DNA of 64,000 bases. Origin: Ruania alkalisoli. GTDB lineage: Bacteria > Actinomycetota > Actinomycetes > Actinomycetales > Beutenbergiaceae. Below the pieces are notes generated by a model. That model worked only from the letters and a program-made list of their open reading frames with translations, made no database searches and had not been told where the DNA came from. The stretch's first letter is position 1, and every line of letters begins with the position of its first letter. The position numbers were made by a program, and so were the translations under genes. The stretch spans positions 219,581 to 283,580 of the forward strand of contig NZ_CP063169.1 of NCBI RefSeq assembly GCF_014960965.1. The letters are read 5' to 3'. Positions 50,340 to 58,846 of this stretch are shown here, piece by piece.

Positions 50340-52121
50340 GTGACCTTCACCACCCGTCCCGAGCTCACCGGCACCCATGGCATGGTCGCCTCCACCCACT
50401 GGCTCGCCTCCGCCAGTGGGATGGCGGTCCTGGAAGCCGGAGGCAACGCGTTCGATGCCGCGGTCGCCTCCGGTCTGGTGCTGCACGTGGTCGAACCGCA
50501 CCTGAACGGCCTTGGCGGCGATATGCCGGTGCTCTGCCACGAGGCGAGCACAGGCCGGACGTTCACGGTCTGCGGCCAGGGCGTGGCGCCGTCGTCGGCT
50601 ACGCCTGAGGCGTACGCAGCGCACGGCATCGAGGAGATCCCGGGCACCGGACTGCTCGCGGCCACCGTGCCAGGAACCTTCGGCGCCTGGATGCTGATGC
50701 TGGAGCGCTACGGCACGATGAGGCTGCGCGAGGTGGCCGGGTACGCGATCGGATACGCCCGCGAGGGGTACCCCTTCCTCGCGCAGGCCGCTGCCACCGT
50801 CGCTGGACTGGAGCAGGTGTTCGGCGATCACTGGTCCGCCTCCGCTGATATCTATCTGCCCGATGGCAGGCCTCCGGTCGCGGGTGAACGGTTCCGCAAT
50901 CCCGTGCTGGCGGCCACGCTCGAACGCCTGGTGGCCGAGGGGGAGGCGGCCGGGCCGGGTCGCGAGCAGCAGATTGAGGGTGCGCGCCGGGCCTTCTACT
51001 CCGGGTTCGTGGCCGAGCGCATCGACGCCTTCGCCGCGACAGAGCAGTTTGATGGTGTGGGCGACGGGGCCCACCGCGGCTTCCTCACCGGCGCCGACCT
51101 GGACGCCTGGCGCGCGCGCGAGGAGGAGCCGCTCACGGTCGACTTCGCTGGGGTGCAGGTGGCCAAGACCCAGCCATGGGGTCAGGGGCCGGTGCTGCTG
51201 CAGCAGTTGGCCATGCTGGAGACCTTCGATCTGGCGGAGATGCCGACCGCTGACCTCGTGCACACCGTCACCGAGGTGGCCAAGCTCGCCTTCGCCGACC
51301 GGGAGGCCTGGTACGGGGATCCCGAGTATGGCGACGTCCCGATCGAGGACCTGCTCAGCCCGGACTATGCCGCCGAGCGGGCACAACTCGTGGGCAACAG
51401 CGCCAGTGGCGAGCTGCGCCCCGGCAGCCCGGGTGGCCGGGCGCCGCGTCTGCCGGCACGGGTACTGGCCGCGATGTCCGACGGCGGAGCCTGGCCGGAC
51501 GGGTTGGCCACCCCTGGTCAGGGGGAGCCAACCGTCGCCCGTGGCGACACCTGTCACCTGGATGTGGCCGACCGGTGGGGGAATGTGGTGGCCGCAACTC
51601 CGTCGGGTGGGTGGTTGCAGTCCTCCCCGACGATCCCCGGGCTCGGATTCGCGCTCGGTACCCGGGCGCAGATGTTCTGGCTCGAGCAGGGTCTGCCGTC
51701 GTCGTTGGTGCCGGGGGCGCGGCCGCGCACCACCCTGAGCCCGGGGATGCTCCTGGGCGAGGGCAGGGTGCTGGGGTTCGGAACGCCCGGCGGTGACCAG
51801 CAGGACCAGTGGACCGTGCCATTCCTGATCAACCATCTGGTGCTCGGTATGGGCCTGCAGGCAGCCATCGATGCGCCGTCCTGGCACTGCACGCACTGGC
51901 CCAGCTCGTTCGCGCCGCGGGTGGCCCAGCCACGCGGGATGCGGATCGAGGGGCGAGTCGGTGCCGAGGTGGTGGCCGAGCTGCGGCGCCGGGGGCATGA
52001 GGTGGACGTGGCTGGGGAGTGGTCCCTGGGCAGGCTCAGTGCCGCCGGCACCGGGACGGACGGGATGCTCCACGCGGCGGCGAACCCGCGTGGGATGCAG
52101 GGGTACGCCGTCGGCCGCTGA
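50340..52121 (+). CDS. gamma-glutamyltransferase family protein
   Basis: This 593-aa Ntn-hydrolase-type precursor has GGNAFDAAVASGLVLHVVEPH and GLGGDMP in the large subunit. The autocleavage site is GDT404CHLDV, whose Thr becomes the N-terminal nucleophile of the small subunit, followed by PSGGWLQSS. It cleaves gamma-glutamyl amides or transfers the glutamyl group. No signal peptide, so it is likely intracellular and may act on a related acyl-amide. GTG 50340 has TACGCT 6 nt upstream, fitting a leaderless start. Confidence 0.9.
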   Translation: MTFTTRPELTGTHGMVASTHWLASASGMAVLEAGGNAFDAAVASGLVLHVVEPHLNGLGGDMPVLCHEASTGRTFTVCGQGVAPSSATPEAYAAHGIEEIPGTGLLAATVPGTFGAWMLMLERYGTMRLREVAGYAIGYAREGYPFLAQAAATVAGLEQVFGDHWSASADIYLPDGRPPVAGERFRNPVLAATLERLVAEGEAAGPGREQQIEGARRAFYSGFVAERIDAFAATEQFDGVGDGAHRGFLTGADLDAWRAREEEPLTVDFAGVQVAKTQPWGQGPVLLQQLAMLETFDLAEMPTADLVHTVTEVAKLAFADREAWYGDPEYGDVPIEDLLSPDYAAERAQLVGNSASGELRPGSPGGRAPRLPARVLAAMSDGGAWPDGLATPGQGEPTVARGDTCHLDVADRWGNVVAATPSGGWLQSSPTIPGLGFALGTRAQMFWLEQGLPSSLVPGARPRTTLSPGMLLGEGRVLGFGTPGGDQQDQWTVPFLINHLVLGMGLQAAIDAPSWHCTHWPSSFAPRVAQPRGMRIEGRVGAEVVAELRRRGHEVDVAGEWSLGRLSAAGTGTDGMLHAAANPRGMQGYAVGR

Positions 52122-52188
52122 CGATTGATCTCGAGGCAACAGGGTGCACCGATTCGGCGGCGGTGCGTGTCCCCGCGAGAATGGGGGA

Positions 52189-52692
52189 ATGACACACACC
52201 CCCCGGCACATCGTGGTGATGGGCGTCTCCGGCAATGGCAAGAGCACGATCGGTGCTGCGCTCGCGGACCATCTTGGCGCGGTCTTCCTGGAGGGCGACG
52301 AGTTCCACCCGGAGGCCAACGTAGCCAAGATGAGCGCCGGAACGCCGCTCACCGACGACGACCGGTGGCCCTGGCTGGACGTGCTCGCCGCCGAGATCGC
52401 CCGCCGGGCCGCGGCCGGGGAACGCACCGTGCTGGCCTGCTCGGCTCTGCGCCGCGCCTACCGCGACCGGCTGCGGGCCGGGTTGCCTGACCTGTTCTTC
52501 GTGCACCCGGTGGCCGACTACGACACCATCCATGCCCGGATGCAGGCCCGGGACCACTTCATGCCCCCGGCACTGCTGACCTCTCAGTTCGACACGCTCG
52601 AAGCATTGCGCGACGACGAGTCCGGCGAGGTCGTGGATGCCACAGCGCCGCCGAACGTCGTGATCGCGGAGGCGATCGCCGCGGTCGACTAG
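52189..52692 (+). CDS. gntK: gluconokinase
   Basis: The 167-aa shikimate-kinase-like enzyme has Walker A GVSGNGKST (12-20). EGDEFHPEANVAKMSAGTPLTDDDRWPWL, here in parts, is the GntK signature (DxxH and K-M-xx-G-x-P-L-x-D-x-D-R-x-P-W-L). It phosphorylates gluconate to 6-phosphogluconate. A -10-like GAGAAT ends 6 nt before the ATG. No gluconate permease is adjacent. Confidence 0.92.
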   Translation: MTHTPRHIVVMGVSGNGKSTIGAALADHLGAVFLEGDEFHPEANVAKMSAGTPLTDDDRWPWLDVLAAEIARRAAAGERTVLACSALRRAYRDRLRAGLPDLFFVHPVADYDTIHARMQARDHFMPPALLTSQFDTLEALRDDESGEVVDATAPPNVVIAEAIAAVD

Positions 52693-52720
52693 AGACCGCG
52701 GTCCCCGCCTACCACTCGCG

Positions 52721-53698
52721 CTACCGAGCCTCCGATGCCGGGGCGAGCGCGTCCCGGTACGTAGCCACCGCCGAAGCAGCGTCGCTCATCACCAGGTCCG
52801 CGTTGATCACGGCACCCGCCTGCGCGCCCGCCGCGGCCGCCGGCCCGACCTGCGCCGCCATATCGGTGACATTCCCCGCCGCCCACACGCCCGGGACGTC
52901 CGTCTTCCCCGTCATCGCCTCCACCGGGATGTGCACGCCCATCCCGCTCGGGTGCTCGGTCGGGGTGAGGCCGAGGCTGGTGAGGAAGCCCGCCCGGGCC
53001 ACCATCCGTGTGGCGACGGCGATCGCCTCCCTGGCCACGAGGGTCCCGTCGGCGAGGCGTACGCCGGTGATGGTTCCCGCGGACTGTTCGACCGCCGTCA
53101 CCTGGCCCTCGACGATGCGGATGCCAACGGCAGCCAACTTTTCCCGCTCCTCGGGCGCCAGGGCGGCCTCGTGGGAGAAGACCGTGACGTCGTCGGAGAG
53201 CTGGCGGAACAACAATGCTTGGTGCACTGTCATCGGGCCGGTGGCCAGCACCCCGATCGCCCGGTCGCGGACCTCCCAGCCGTGGCAGTACGGGCAGTGC
53301 ACGACGCCGTGGCCCCACTGCTCGGCCAGTCCGGGTACGGGTGGCAGCTCGTCCACCACCCCGGCGGTGACGAGGATGCGGCGCGCCCGGGTGGTGCGTC
53401 CGTCGGCCAGGCGCACCTCGAAGTCGCCCACGCTCCCGACGACGTCGCTCACCTCCCCGGAGAACACCCCGCCTCCGTAACTGCGCACCTCCTCCTGACC
53501 GCGCGCGATCAGCTCGGCCGGGGGAGTGCCTTCGCGGGCAAACAGCCCGTGCACGGCATCGGCCGGTGCGTTGCGGGGCTGGCCGGCATCGATCACGGCC
53601 ACGCTCCGGCGTGAGCGGGCCAGCATCAGCGCGCCGTTCAGTCCGGCGGCGCCGCCGCCGATCACGACGACGTCGTAGGAATCCTTCAACTGGGTCAT
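52721..53698 (-). CDS. thioredoxin-reductase-like FAD/NAD(P) oxidoreductase
   Basis: The 325-aa low-molecular-weight thioredoxin-reductase fold has FAD loop GGGAAG near residue 15, redox pair C135-P-Y-C138 in HCPYCHGWE, and the closing PGVWAAGNVTD. The CPYC replaces the CAxC of classical TrxB, and no thioredoxin gene is adjacent, so the partner may be another thiol or none. AGGAGG lies 8 nt before ATG 53698. Divergent from an XRE-cupin regulator with a palindromic operator. Confidence 0.88.
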   Translation of the reverse strand: MTQLKDSYDVVVIGGGAAGLNGALMLARSRRSVAVIDAGQPRNAPADAVHGLFAREGTPPAELIARGQEEVRSYGGGVFSGEVSDVVGSVGDFEVRLADGRTTRARRILVTAGVVDELPPVPGLAEQWGHGVVHCPYCHGWEVRDRAIGVLATGPMTVHQALLFRQLSDDVTVFSHEAALAPEEREKLAAVGIRIVEGQVTAVEQSAGTITGVRLADGTLVAREAIAVATRMVARAGFLTSLGLTPTEHPSGMGVHIPVEAMTGKTDVPGVWAAGNVTDMAAQVGPAAAAGAQAGAVINADLVMSDAASAVATYRDALAPASEAR

Positions 53699-53744
53699 GG
53701 GGACCACCTCCTGCAACTCAGAATGCGTGCCGCCCCCCCATACT

Positions 53745-53770
53745 GGCAAGCATCATTGCCGATATGGCAA
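53745..53770. promoter_or_regulatory. GGCAA/TTGCC operator array
   Basis: GGCAA-gcatca-TTGCC-gatat-GGCAA (53745-53770) gives alternating half-sites, so that two overlapping palindromes can form. It lies in the 78-bp gap between the divergent TrxR-like and XRE-cupin genes, only 6 bp before the regulator's first ATG. Confidence 0.6.
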
Positions 53771-53776
53771 ACTCGG

Positions 53777-54370
53777 ATGATGGACGACGAGCTGGAGCAG
53801 GCGCTGGAGGGCATCGGAACGCGGTTACGTGCCCTGCGCACCGAACGTGACATCACCCTCACCGAGCTGGCGCGAACCACCGATATCTCGGTGAGCACGC
53901 TCTCCCGGTTGGAGTCGGGCTCGCGCAAGCCCACGCTGGAACTGTTGCTGCCCTTGGCACGGGCCTACGGCGTCTCGCTGGACGAGCTCGTCGATGCGCC
54001 GCCCACCGGCGATCCGCGGATTCACCTCAAGCCGGTGAAGGCGCACGGGATGACGATGCTGCCGCTGACGCGTCGCCCCGGTGGTATCCAGGCCTACAAG
54101 CTGGTGATCCCGGCCGGGCCGATCGCTCAGCCTGAGCCGAAGACGCACGAGGGGTATGAGTGGATGTATGTACTCAACGGGCGGTTGCGGGTGGTGCTGG
54201 GCGAGCACGACCTGGTGATGGAACCAGGAGAGGCGGCCGAGTTCGACACCCGCGTGCCGCACTGGTTCGGCTCGGCCGACGGTGAGGCCGTGGAGTTCCT
54301 CAGTCTGTTCGGCACTCAGGGGGAGCGGGCGCACCTGCGGGCTGCGCCGCGCAAGCGCTCCGGGGGGTAG
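53777..54370 (+). CDS. XRE-family regulator with cupin domain
   Basis: This 197-aa regulator has HTH (ITLTELARTTDISVSTLSRLE) and a C-terminal cupin (EGYEWMYVLNGRLRVVLGEH, EFDTRVPHWFGS). ATG 53777 or 53780 are both possible. It probably controls the divergent thioredoxin-reductase-like gene through the GGCAA/TTGCC array. Not closely similar to the paired regulators at 23.5 and 28 kb. Confidence 0.9.
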   Translation: MMDDELEQALEGIGTRLRALRTERDITLTELARTTDISVSTLSRLESGSRKPTLELLLPLARAYGVSLDELVDAPPTGDPRIHLKPVKAHGMTMLPLTRRPGGIQAYKLVIPAGPIAQPEPKTHEGYEWMYVLNGRLRVVLGEHDLVMEPGEAAEFDTRVPHWFGSADGEAVEFLSLFGTQGERAHLRAAPRKRSGG

Positions 54371-54402
54371 GTGCCTTCCTGGCCCACCTCCTGCAGTGCT
54401 CT

Positions 54403-54434
54403 GGGCGGGCGGGAGGTGATGGTCAGGCCCGCCC
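54403..54434. terminator. hairpin between convergent regulators
   Basis: GGGCGGGC (54403-54410) and GCCCGCCC (54427-54434) form a perfect 8-bp stem with a 16-nt loop, between the stops at 54370 and 54439. Confidence 0.7.
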
Positions 54435-54438
54435 TCGC

Positions 54439-55011
54439 TCAGCGCTGCTCGCTCACCAGCAGCGCATGAGCTGGCCCGTCGAGGGCTTCGAAGGTGTGGG
54501 GTTCGGTGCCGTTGTAGGTGATGAAGTCGCCCGCCTCCAGGGTCTCCTCGGCGCCGACCGGTCCTAGCCGGACCCTGCCGCTCGCGATGTACACGTGCTC
54601 GATCGTCCCCGCTGCATGGGCCGCCGCGAGATGTGGCTGTCCCGGCTCGGCTGTGATGCGGAAGAGGTCGCGGCGCGCCCCTGGCGGGCAAGCTGCGAGC
54701 AGCGTGGCGAGGTAATCGGCGTCGGTGGCCTGCACCGAGGGCCCCGAGCCGGCGCGGATGACGTCCACCGACGCCCGCGGCGGTGCGATGAGCTGAGACA
54801 GCGGCACACCCAAGGCGGTCGCGAGTGCCCACATGGTCTCCAGGCTCGGGTTGCCGGCGCCTGCTTCCAGCTGGGAGAGCGTGGACTTCGCGACGTTCGC
54901 CAGTCGCGCCAGTTCGGTGAGGCTGTAGCCGCATCGCACGCGTTCCCGGTGGATGCTGGCCGCGATCACCTCGCGTGGTAGCCCTTGCACCATGTTCGCT
55001 AGAACCTCCAT
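54439..55011 (-). CDS. XRE-family regulator with cupin domain (AzlCD-associated)
   Basis: The 190-aa protein has HTH (YSLTELARLANVAKSTLSQLE) and a C-terminal cupin (AGTIEHVYIASGRVRLG, GDFITYNGTEPHTFEA). XRE-cupin regulators commonly sit beside AzlCD amino-acid exporters, as here, and probably respond to branched-chain amino acids or similar. Divergent from AzlC with twin palindromes between. Confidence 0.9.
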   Translation of the reverse strand: MEVLANMVQGLPREVIAASIHRERVRCGYSLTELARLANVAKSTLSQLEAGAGNPSLETMWALATALGVPLSQLIAPPRASVDVIRAGSGPSVQATDADYLATLLAACPPGARRDLFRITAEPGQPHLAAAHAAGTIEHVYIASGRVRLGPVGAEETLEAGDFITYNGTEPHTFEALDGPAHALLVSEQR

Positions 55012-55014
55012 CGT

Positions 55015-55078
55015 GTTCGACTTGCCGAACGCCCATTGTCTGGTTCATCATAACGATCATGCGTTCGGATCGTCGAAC
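55015..55078. promoter_or_regulatory. twin GTTCG-N6-CGAAC operators
   Basis: GTTCG-acttgc-CGAAC (55015-55030) and GTTCG-gatcgt-CGAAC (55063-55078) are identical in arms and spacing, 48 bp apart. A weaker GTTC-gcta-GAAC lies inside the regulator's start region (about 54994). The second full site is just inside the proposed AzlC coding start. Confidence 0.7.
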
Positions 55079-55772
55079 ACTCGACAGGCTCGGGGTGGTG
55101 AATGTGGCCGGATCGGCATTGCGGGACCCGCTCGTGCGCGGCGGGCTCTCCATGGGTCTGGCGGTCGCCCTCATCGGTATCGCCTACGGCGCGCTCACCG
55201 TCGACGGCGGCCTGCCGGTCTGGCTCGCGCCGCTCCTTGGTCTCGTGGTGCTGGCGGGCGCCTCCGAGATGCTGTTCGTGGGATTGGCTGCGGGTGGCAC
55301 CAGTCCGTGGCTGGCCATGGTCGCGGCCCTGCTGGTCAACACCCGGCACCTTCCGTATGGGATGGCGGTCCGGCGCCTCCTCGGGCGAGGCTGGTCCCGC
55401 GTGATCCGTACGCATGTCATGAACGACGAGTCGGTGGCCTACGGACTCGCCCAGCGCGATCCGGACCGCGCTCGCCGTGCCTACGCGATCGCCGGCTTCT
55501 CCGTGCTGGTCGGCTGGCCCGCCGGAGCCCTGGCCGGTGGGTTGCTCGGCCGGGTGATCGACCAGCAAGTCTGGGGGCTCGATGCCGTCTTCCCTGCCGT
55601 GATCCTGGCGCTACTGTTGCCCGCACTGCGTGAGAGCCGGTTGCGGCTGCCGGTGCTGGTGGCGGCGGTCGTCTCGGTGACAGCGGTGGCCTGGGCCCCG
55701 GCCGGGCTCGCCCCCGTCCTGGGGCTGCTCGCCCTCCCGCTGGTGCTGCTGCGGAGGTGGCGTCATGCCTGA
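55059..55772 (+). CDS. azlC: AzlC family amino-acid exporter large subunit
   Basis: The 237-aa protein has about six to seven transmembrane segments and the AzlC pattern GLSMGLAVALIGIAYGAL, GASEMLFVGL and VNTRHLPYGMAVRRLL. With AzlD it exports branched-chain amino acids or analogues. ATG 55059 is the first usable start, but one operator would then lie in the coding sequence; GTG 55095 (VVNVAGSALRD) is an alternative that places the operator upstream. Confidence 0.88.
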   Translation: MRSDRRTLDRLGVVNVAGSALRDPLVRGGLSMGLAVALIGIAYGALTVDGGLPVWLAPLLGLVVLAGASEMLFVGLAAGGTSPWLAMVAALLVNTRHLPYGMAVRRLLGRGWSRVIRTHVMNDESVAYGLAQRDPDRARRAYAIAGFSVLVGWPAGALAGGLLGRVIDQQVWGLDAVFPAVILALLLPALRESRLRLPVLVAAVVSVTAVAWAPAGLAPVLGLLALPLVLLRRWRHA

Positions 55773-56088
55773 GCTGCTGACTGTGGTGCTCGCCGGCCTC
55801 GGCCTGGCCGTGGGGACCTATGCCATCCGTACGACCGGTGGTGTGGCGGGTGAACTGCTGGAGTCCCGTCCGCGTGTGCAGGCATTGATGGAGGATGGAG
55901 CCGTCCTCGTCCTTGCCTCGGTCATGGCTACCGCCGCCCTCACCGACGGCGCAGCGTTCGCTGGGTATGCCCGCGTGGCCGGCGTGGCGCTCGCCGGTGT
56001 GCTGGCCTGGCGTGGAGTGCCGCTTCCCGTGGTGCTGGTGGTGGCCGCCGCCAGTGCGGCCGGGCTGCGCGCGCTGGGGGTGGCGTGA
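55765..56088 (+). CDS. azlD: AzlD family small subunit
   Basis: The 107-aa protein has three to four hydrophobic segments and overlaps AzlC by 8 nt. The pattern LGLAVGTYAIRTTGG and WRGVPLPVVLVVAA matches AzlD, the partner of AzlC in branched-chain amino-acid export. Confidence 0.87.
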   Translation: MPELLTVVLAGLGLAVGTYAIRTTGGVAGELLESRPRVQALMEDGAVLVLASVMATAALTDGAAFAGYARVAGVALAGVLAWRGVPLPVVLVVAAASAAGLRALGVA

Positions 56089-56097
56089 CTCCGGCTT

Positions 56098-58641
56098 CTA
56101 CCGTCGTTGCCGACGTGTGCGCTGGGCAACGACGACGGCGATGCCACCGCCGATCATCACGAGCGCCGCGATGGACCACGCGAGCACGTCGCTTCCGGTC
56201 CGGCCGAGTTCGGACGGAGCATCGTTGGCGGATCCGGCTGTGCCTGAATCGCCTGAATCGTCCGTTTCCTGAGGATCGGGATCCGGTACGCCCGGTTCCT
56301 CGGTGCCCGGATCCGGCTCCTCGGAGTCGGTGCGGGTGACGTGCGCGACGAAGGGCTGCGAGGTGACGGGCGAGAAGTTGTCGGTGCCGGTGTAGACCGC
56401 CACGAGGTGGTACGTGCCGGGGGTGTCGAAGACTGGTGCGAGCTGTGCGGCACCCTCGGAGTCGAGCGTCGCACTCGCGATCAGTTCCCCGCTCGGATCG
56501 CCTTCCCGGAGTTCGACCGTGCCGCTCGGGGACGCGCTCGACGTCGTCAGGGTGGTCAGAGTCGTCAGGGCGGACGAGTCGAACTCGGCACTCACGGAGA
56601 CGGCCACGGGAAGTGCATCTCCTGCGACGGCCTCCGCGGATGCGTCGACGTCGATCACGGTGCTCGCCCGCGACATCTCGTACGTCACGGTGCCCGATGC
56701 ATCGAGGTGGTGGTCGTCACCGGTGAACTCGATGGTGTCGGTGTGCTCACCAGCGTCGAGGCCGGAGACCTCGAAGTGAGCGACGCCGTCGTTGATCTCG
56801 ACGGCCTCACCGTCGCGCGTTGCGGTGCCGGTCTCGATCGCCGGGCACAGCGCGCTGCCCGGATCGCTGTCGCACGCGGCCGGGTCGATCTCGGCGAAGA
56901 ACCTCGCCGAAATCTCCACCGGACCTGGGTACACCCACCCGCCGTCGGGCGGTTCGGCCAGTGGCAGCACGCGCACCGGTGCCTTCTGCACGGTCCTGTG
57001 GAGCTCATCGGAGGTCGACGTGGCATACCGCGCCTCATCGCTCTCGAACGTCGCCGTCAGGGTGTAGTCACCGGCCGGTAGCGAGGTGTCGAGTGTGGCG
57101 ACGCCCGCGATGTCCACCGGCGTGGTGCCGAGTTCGCGGGAGACACCGGCCTCATCCACCGCGGTGAACGTGACGGTGCCTGAGAGGGGAACGATCCCCA
57201 GCTGCTCGTCCCTCGTCGTGACTGCGAGCAGCCGTACCGGCTCGCCATCGACGGGCCCGGAGTCGCGGATCGGACTGGATGCCGCGAGCGAGGTCGTCGT
57301 GCCGACGACGTGTTCGTAGATCCGCACGACGCCGTCGTCGTTCGCATAGTTCGTCAGCTGCGTCGATTCGTTGAGGACCGCCCCGCCGCCGTCCGGCTCA
57401 GTCATCCAGAGCACGCCTGGTTCGGGCACGGGAATCTCGCGGTAGCCCGAACCGAAGTCCGGCGCATACACCCGTGTGGTCAGTTCCTCGTCCGCCTCGG
57501 CGTCCGTGGTGCCCGGGTGCCGCACGAACTGCACGTCATAGTTGTGATTGGTGATGATGCTCGGGGGATCCACATTCGTCAGCGCGATCACCCCGTTGTT
57601 GACGATGGTGCCGGTGCCGGCGATCCGCCCGGCGCCGATCGGGTCCTCCACGGACCCCAGGATCTGCCCGGTCGGGCCGACGGTGAACTCGCCGTCGTCC
57701 CAGATCAGGTCGCCGTCGAAGATCGGGGTGCGGGTGTAGAGGGTGCCGTTGATGACGGCGATCCCGTCCCCTGAGCCCCATGTGCCACCGATCGCTGTGG
57801 CACCACCCGCAGCGATGAGCGTCGCGTCCGGGCCGAGCGTGAGGCTGCCGCCGATCCCCCCGTTGGATCCGCCCACTGCTGCGGATTCCACCATGGTGCT
57901 GCTGGTGGCCAGGACGTAGGCCTGATCGGTGATGGTGACCGTGCCGCCGTTCCCGCTCACCTGGACGTCGCCGATGTCTCTGTGGAAGCCGCCGCCGATC
58001 GCGGCACCGTCGCCGGCTCGGGCGCGGACCGTCGCATTGCCCGAGATCTCGATCTCGCCGGCATGGGTGTTCGCATGGTTGGTGCTGCCTCCGATGGCTG
58101 CGTCGCGCCCCAACCCGCGGGCATACACACCGATATCTCCGGTGACCGTCAGTTTCGCACCCAACGGCACGGCGATACCCTCAAACGCTTCGAGCCAGCT
58201 GCACTCGTCCTCGGGATACGCTTCGGGGTCAGCCATGACGTCCAAGTCGCAGCCCGGCCCCACGGTGTTGGTGATGGTGAAGTGGTTGCCGGGTTCGACG
58301 ATCATGCGCAGTGAGGGCAACCAGCCGAATCCGCGCAGATCGAGGGTGAGATCGCATTGCACCCTGGCGTTGGCGATGGAGTTGTCGTACTCGCCGCCGT
58401 CGCCGGGCACAACGATGCTCCCATCGATGCAGTCTGGGCCGAGAAGTTCGTGCGCCTCCTCCCAGGTGTCGAACACCCGAACGTCCGCGGCGAGTGGAGC
58501 GACCGCGGTGTCATCCGGTGAGGATGGCGGGTCCTGCGTGTCCGCGCCGGCGGCCTGTGGAGCGATCGCGCCGGTGATGACCGCCGCGGTCGCAGCGATG
58601 ACGGCGAGCGTGCGGGTCATTCGTCGCGCTGCGATACGCAT
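56098..58641 (-). CDS. secreted cell-wall-anchored protein with Ig-like domains
   Basis: This 847-aa protein has a signal peptide (about 1-33, ending AAGADT). The N-terminal half is rich in Gly/Thr repeats resembling beta-helix or carbohydrate-recognition modules (VTGDIGVYARG, EISGNATVRARAG, ITDQAYVLAT). The C-terminal half has two or three Ig-like Big_3/5 domains (GTVTFTAVDEAG, GTVELREGDPSGE). Then come a Pro/Asp/Glu-rich spacer, LGRTG (812-816), a hydrophobic helix and a basic tail, which is a class E-like sortase signal. Probably displayed on the cell wall; function not recognised. Confidence 0.85.
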   Translation of the reverse strand: MRIAARRMTRTLAVIAATAAVITGAIAPQAAGADTQDPPSSPDDTAVAPLAADVRVFDTWEEAHELLGPDCIDGSIVVPGDGGEYDNSIANARVQCDLTLDLRGFGWLPSLRMIVEPGNHFTITNTVGPGCDLDVMADPEAYPEDECSWLEAFEGIAVPLGAKLTVTGDIGVYARGLGRDAAIGGSTNHANTHAGEIEISGNATVRARAGDGAAIGGGFHRDIGDVQVSGNGGTVTITDQAYVLATSSTMVESAAVGGSNGGIGGSLTLGPDATLIAAGGATAIGGTWGSGDGIAVINGTLYTRTPIFDGDLIWDDGEFTVGPTGQILGSVEDPIGAGRIAGTGTIVNNGVIALTNVDPPSIITNHNYDVQFVRHPGTTDAEADEELTTRVYAPDFGSGYREIPVPEPGVLWMTEPDGGGAVLNESTQLTNYANDDGVVRIYEHVVGTTTSLAASSPIRDSGPVDGEPVRLLAVTTRDEQLGIVPLSGTVTFTAVDEAGVSRELGTTPVDIAGVATLDTSLPAGDYTLTATFESDEARYATSTSDELHRTVQKAPVRVLPLAEPPDGGWVYPGPVEISARFFAEIDPAACDSDPGSALCPAIETGTATRDGEAVEINDGVAHFEVSGLDAGEHTDTIEFTGDDHHLDASGTVTYEMSRASTVIDVDASAEAVAGDALPVAVSVSAEFDSSALTTLTTLTTSSASPSGTVELREGDPSGELIASATLDSEGAAQLAPVFDTPGTYHLVAVYTGTDNFSPVTSQPFVAHVTRTDSEEPDPGTEEPGVPDPDPQETDDSGDSGTAGSANDAPSELGRTGSDVLAWSIAALVMIGGGIAVVVAQRTRRQRR

Positions 58642-58697
58642 GCGTGACCTCTCCCTGTGCTGGTCGGTCTCGGAACCCCGTCAGCCCCGATCTGGAG

Positions 58698-58725
58698 AAT
58701 ATAGTCCGCTTAAGGGTTTGGGCAA
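58698..58725 (-). promoter_or_regulatory. sigma-70-like promoter of the surface-protein gene
   Basis: On the minus strand, -10 TATATT (58698-58703) is preceded by a 16-bp spacer and -35 TTGCCC (58720-58725). It lies in the 205-bp gap between the divergent surface protein and lipoprotein genes. CTTAAG occurs twice in that gap (about 58709 and 58785). GGGAGAGG precedes the ATG. Confidence 0.5.
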
Positions 58726-58846
58726 CCGAGGCCGCGGTGAACTCCTGGCGACCTTGTCACGTATCAGGGTCTTCTTGGGCCACTCTTAAGCGTCGGAAGG
58801 CTCCGCGACCCGCGTGGAGCCGCCGGAGACGAAACGGAGCGGATCG

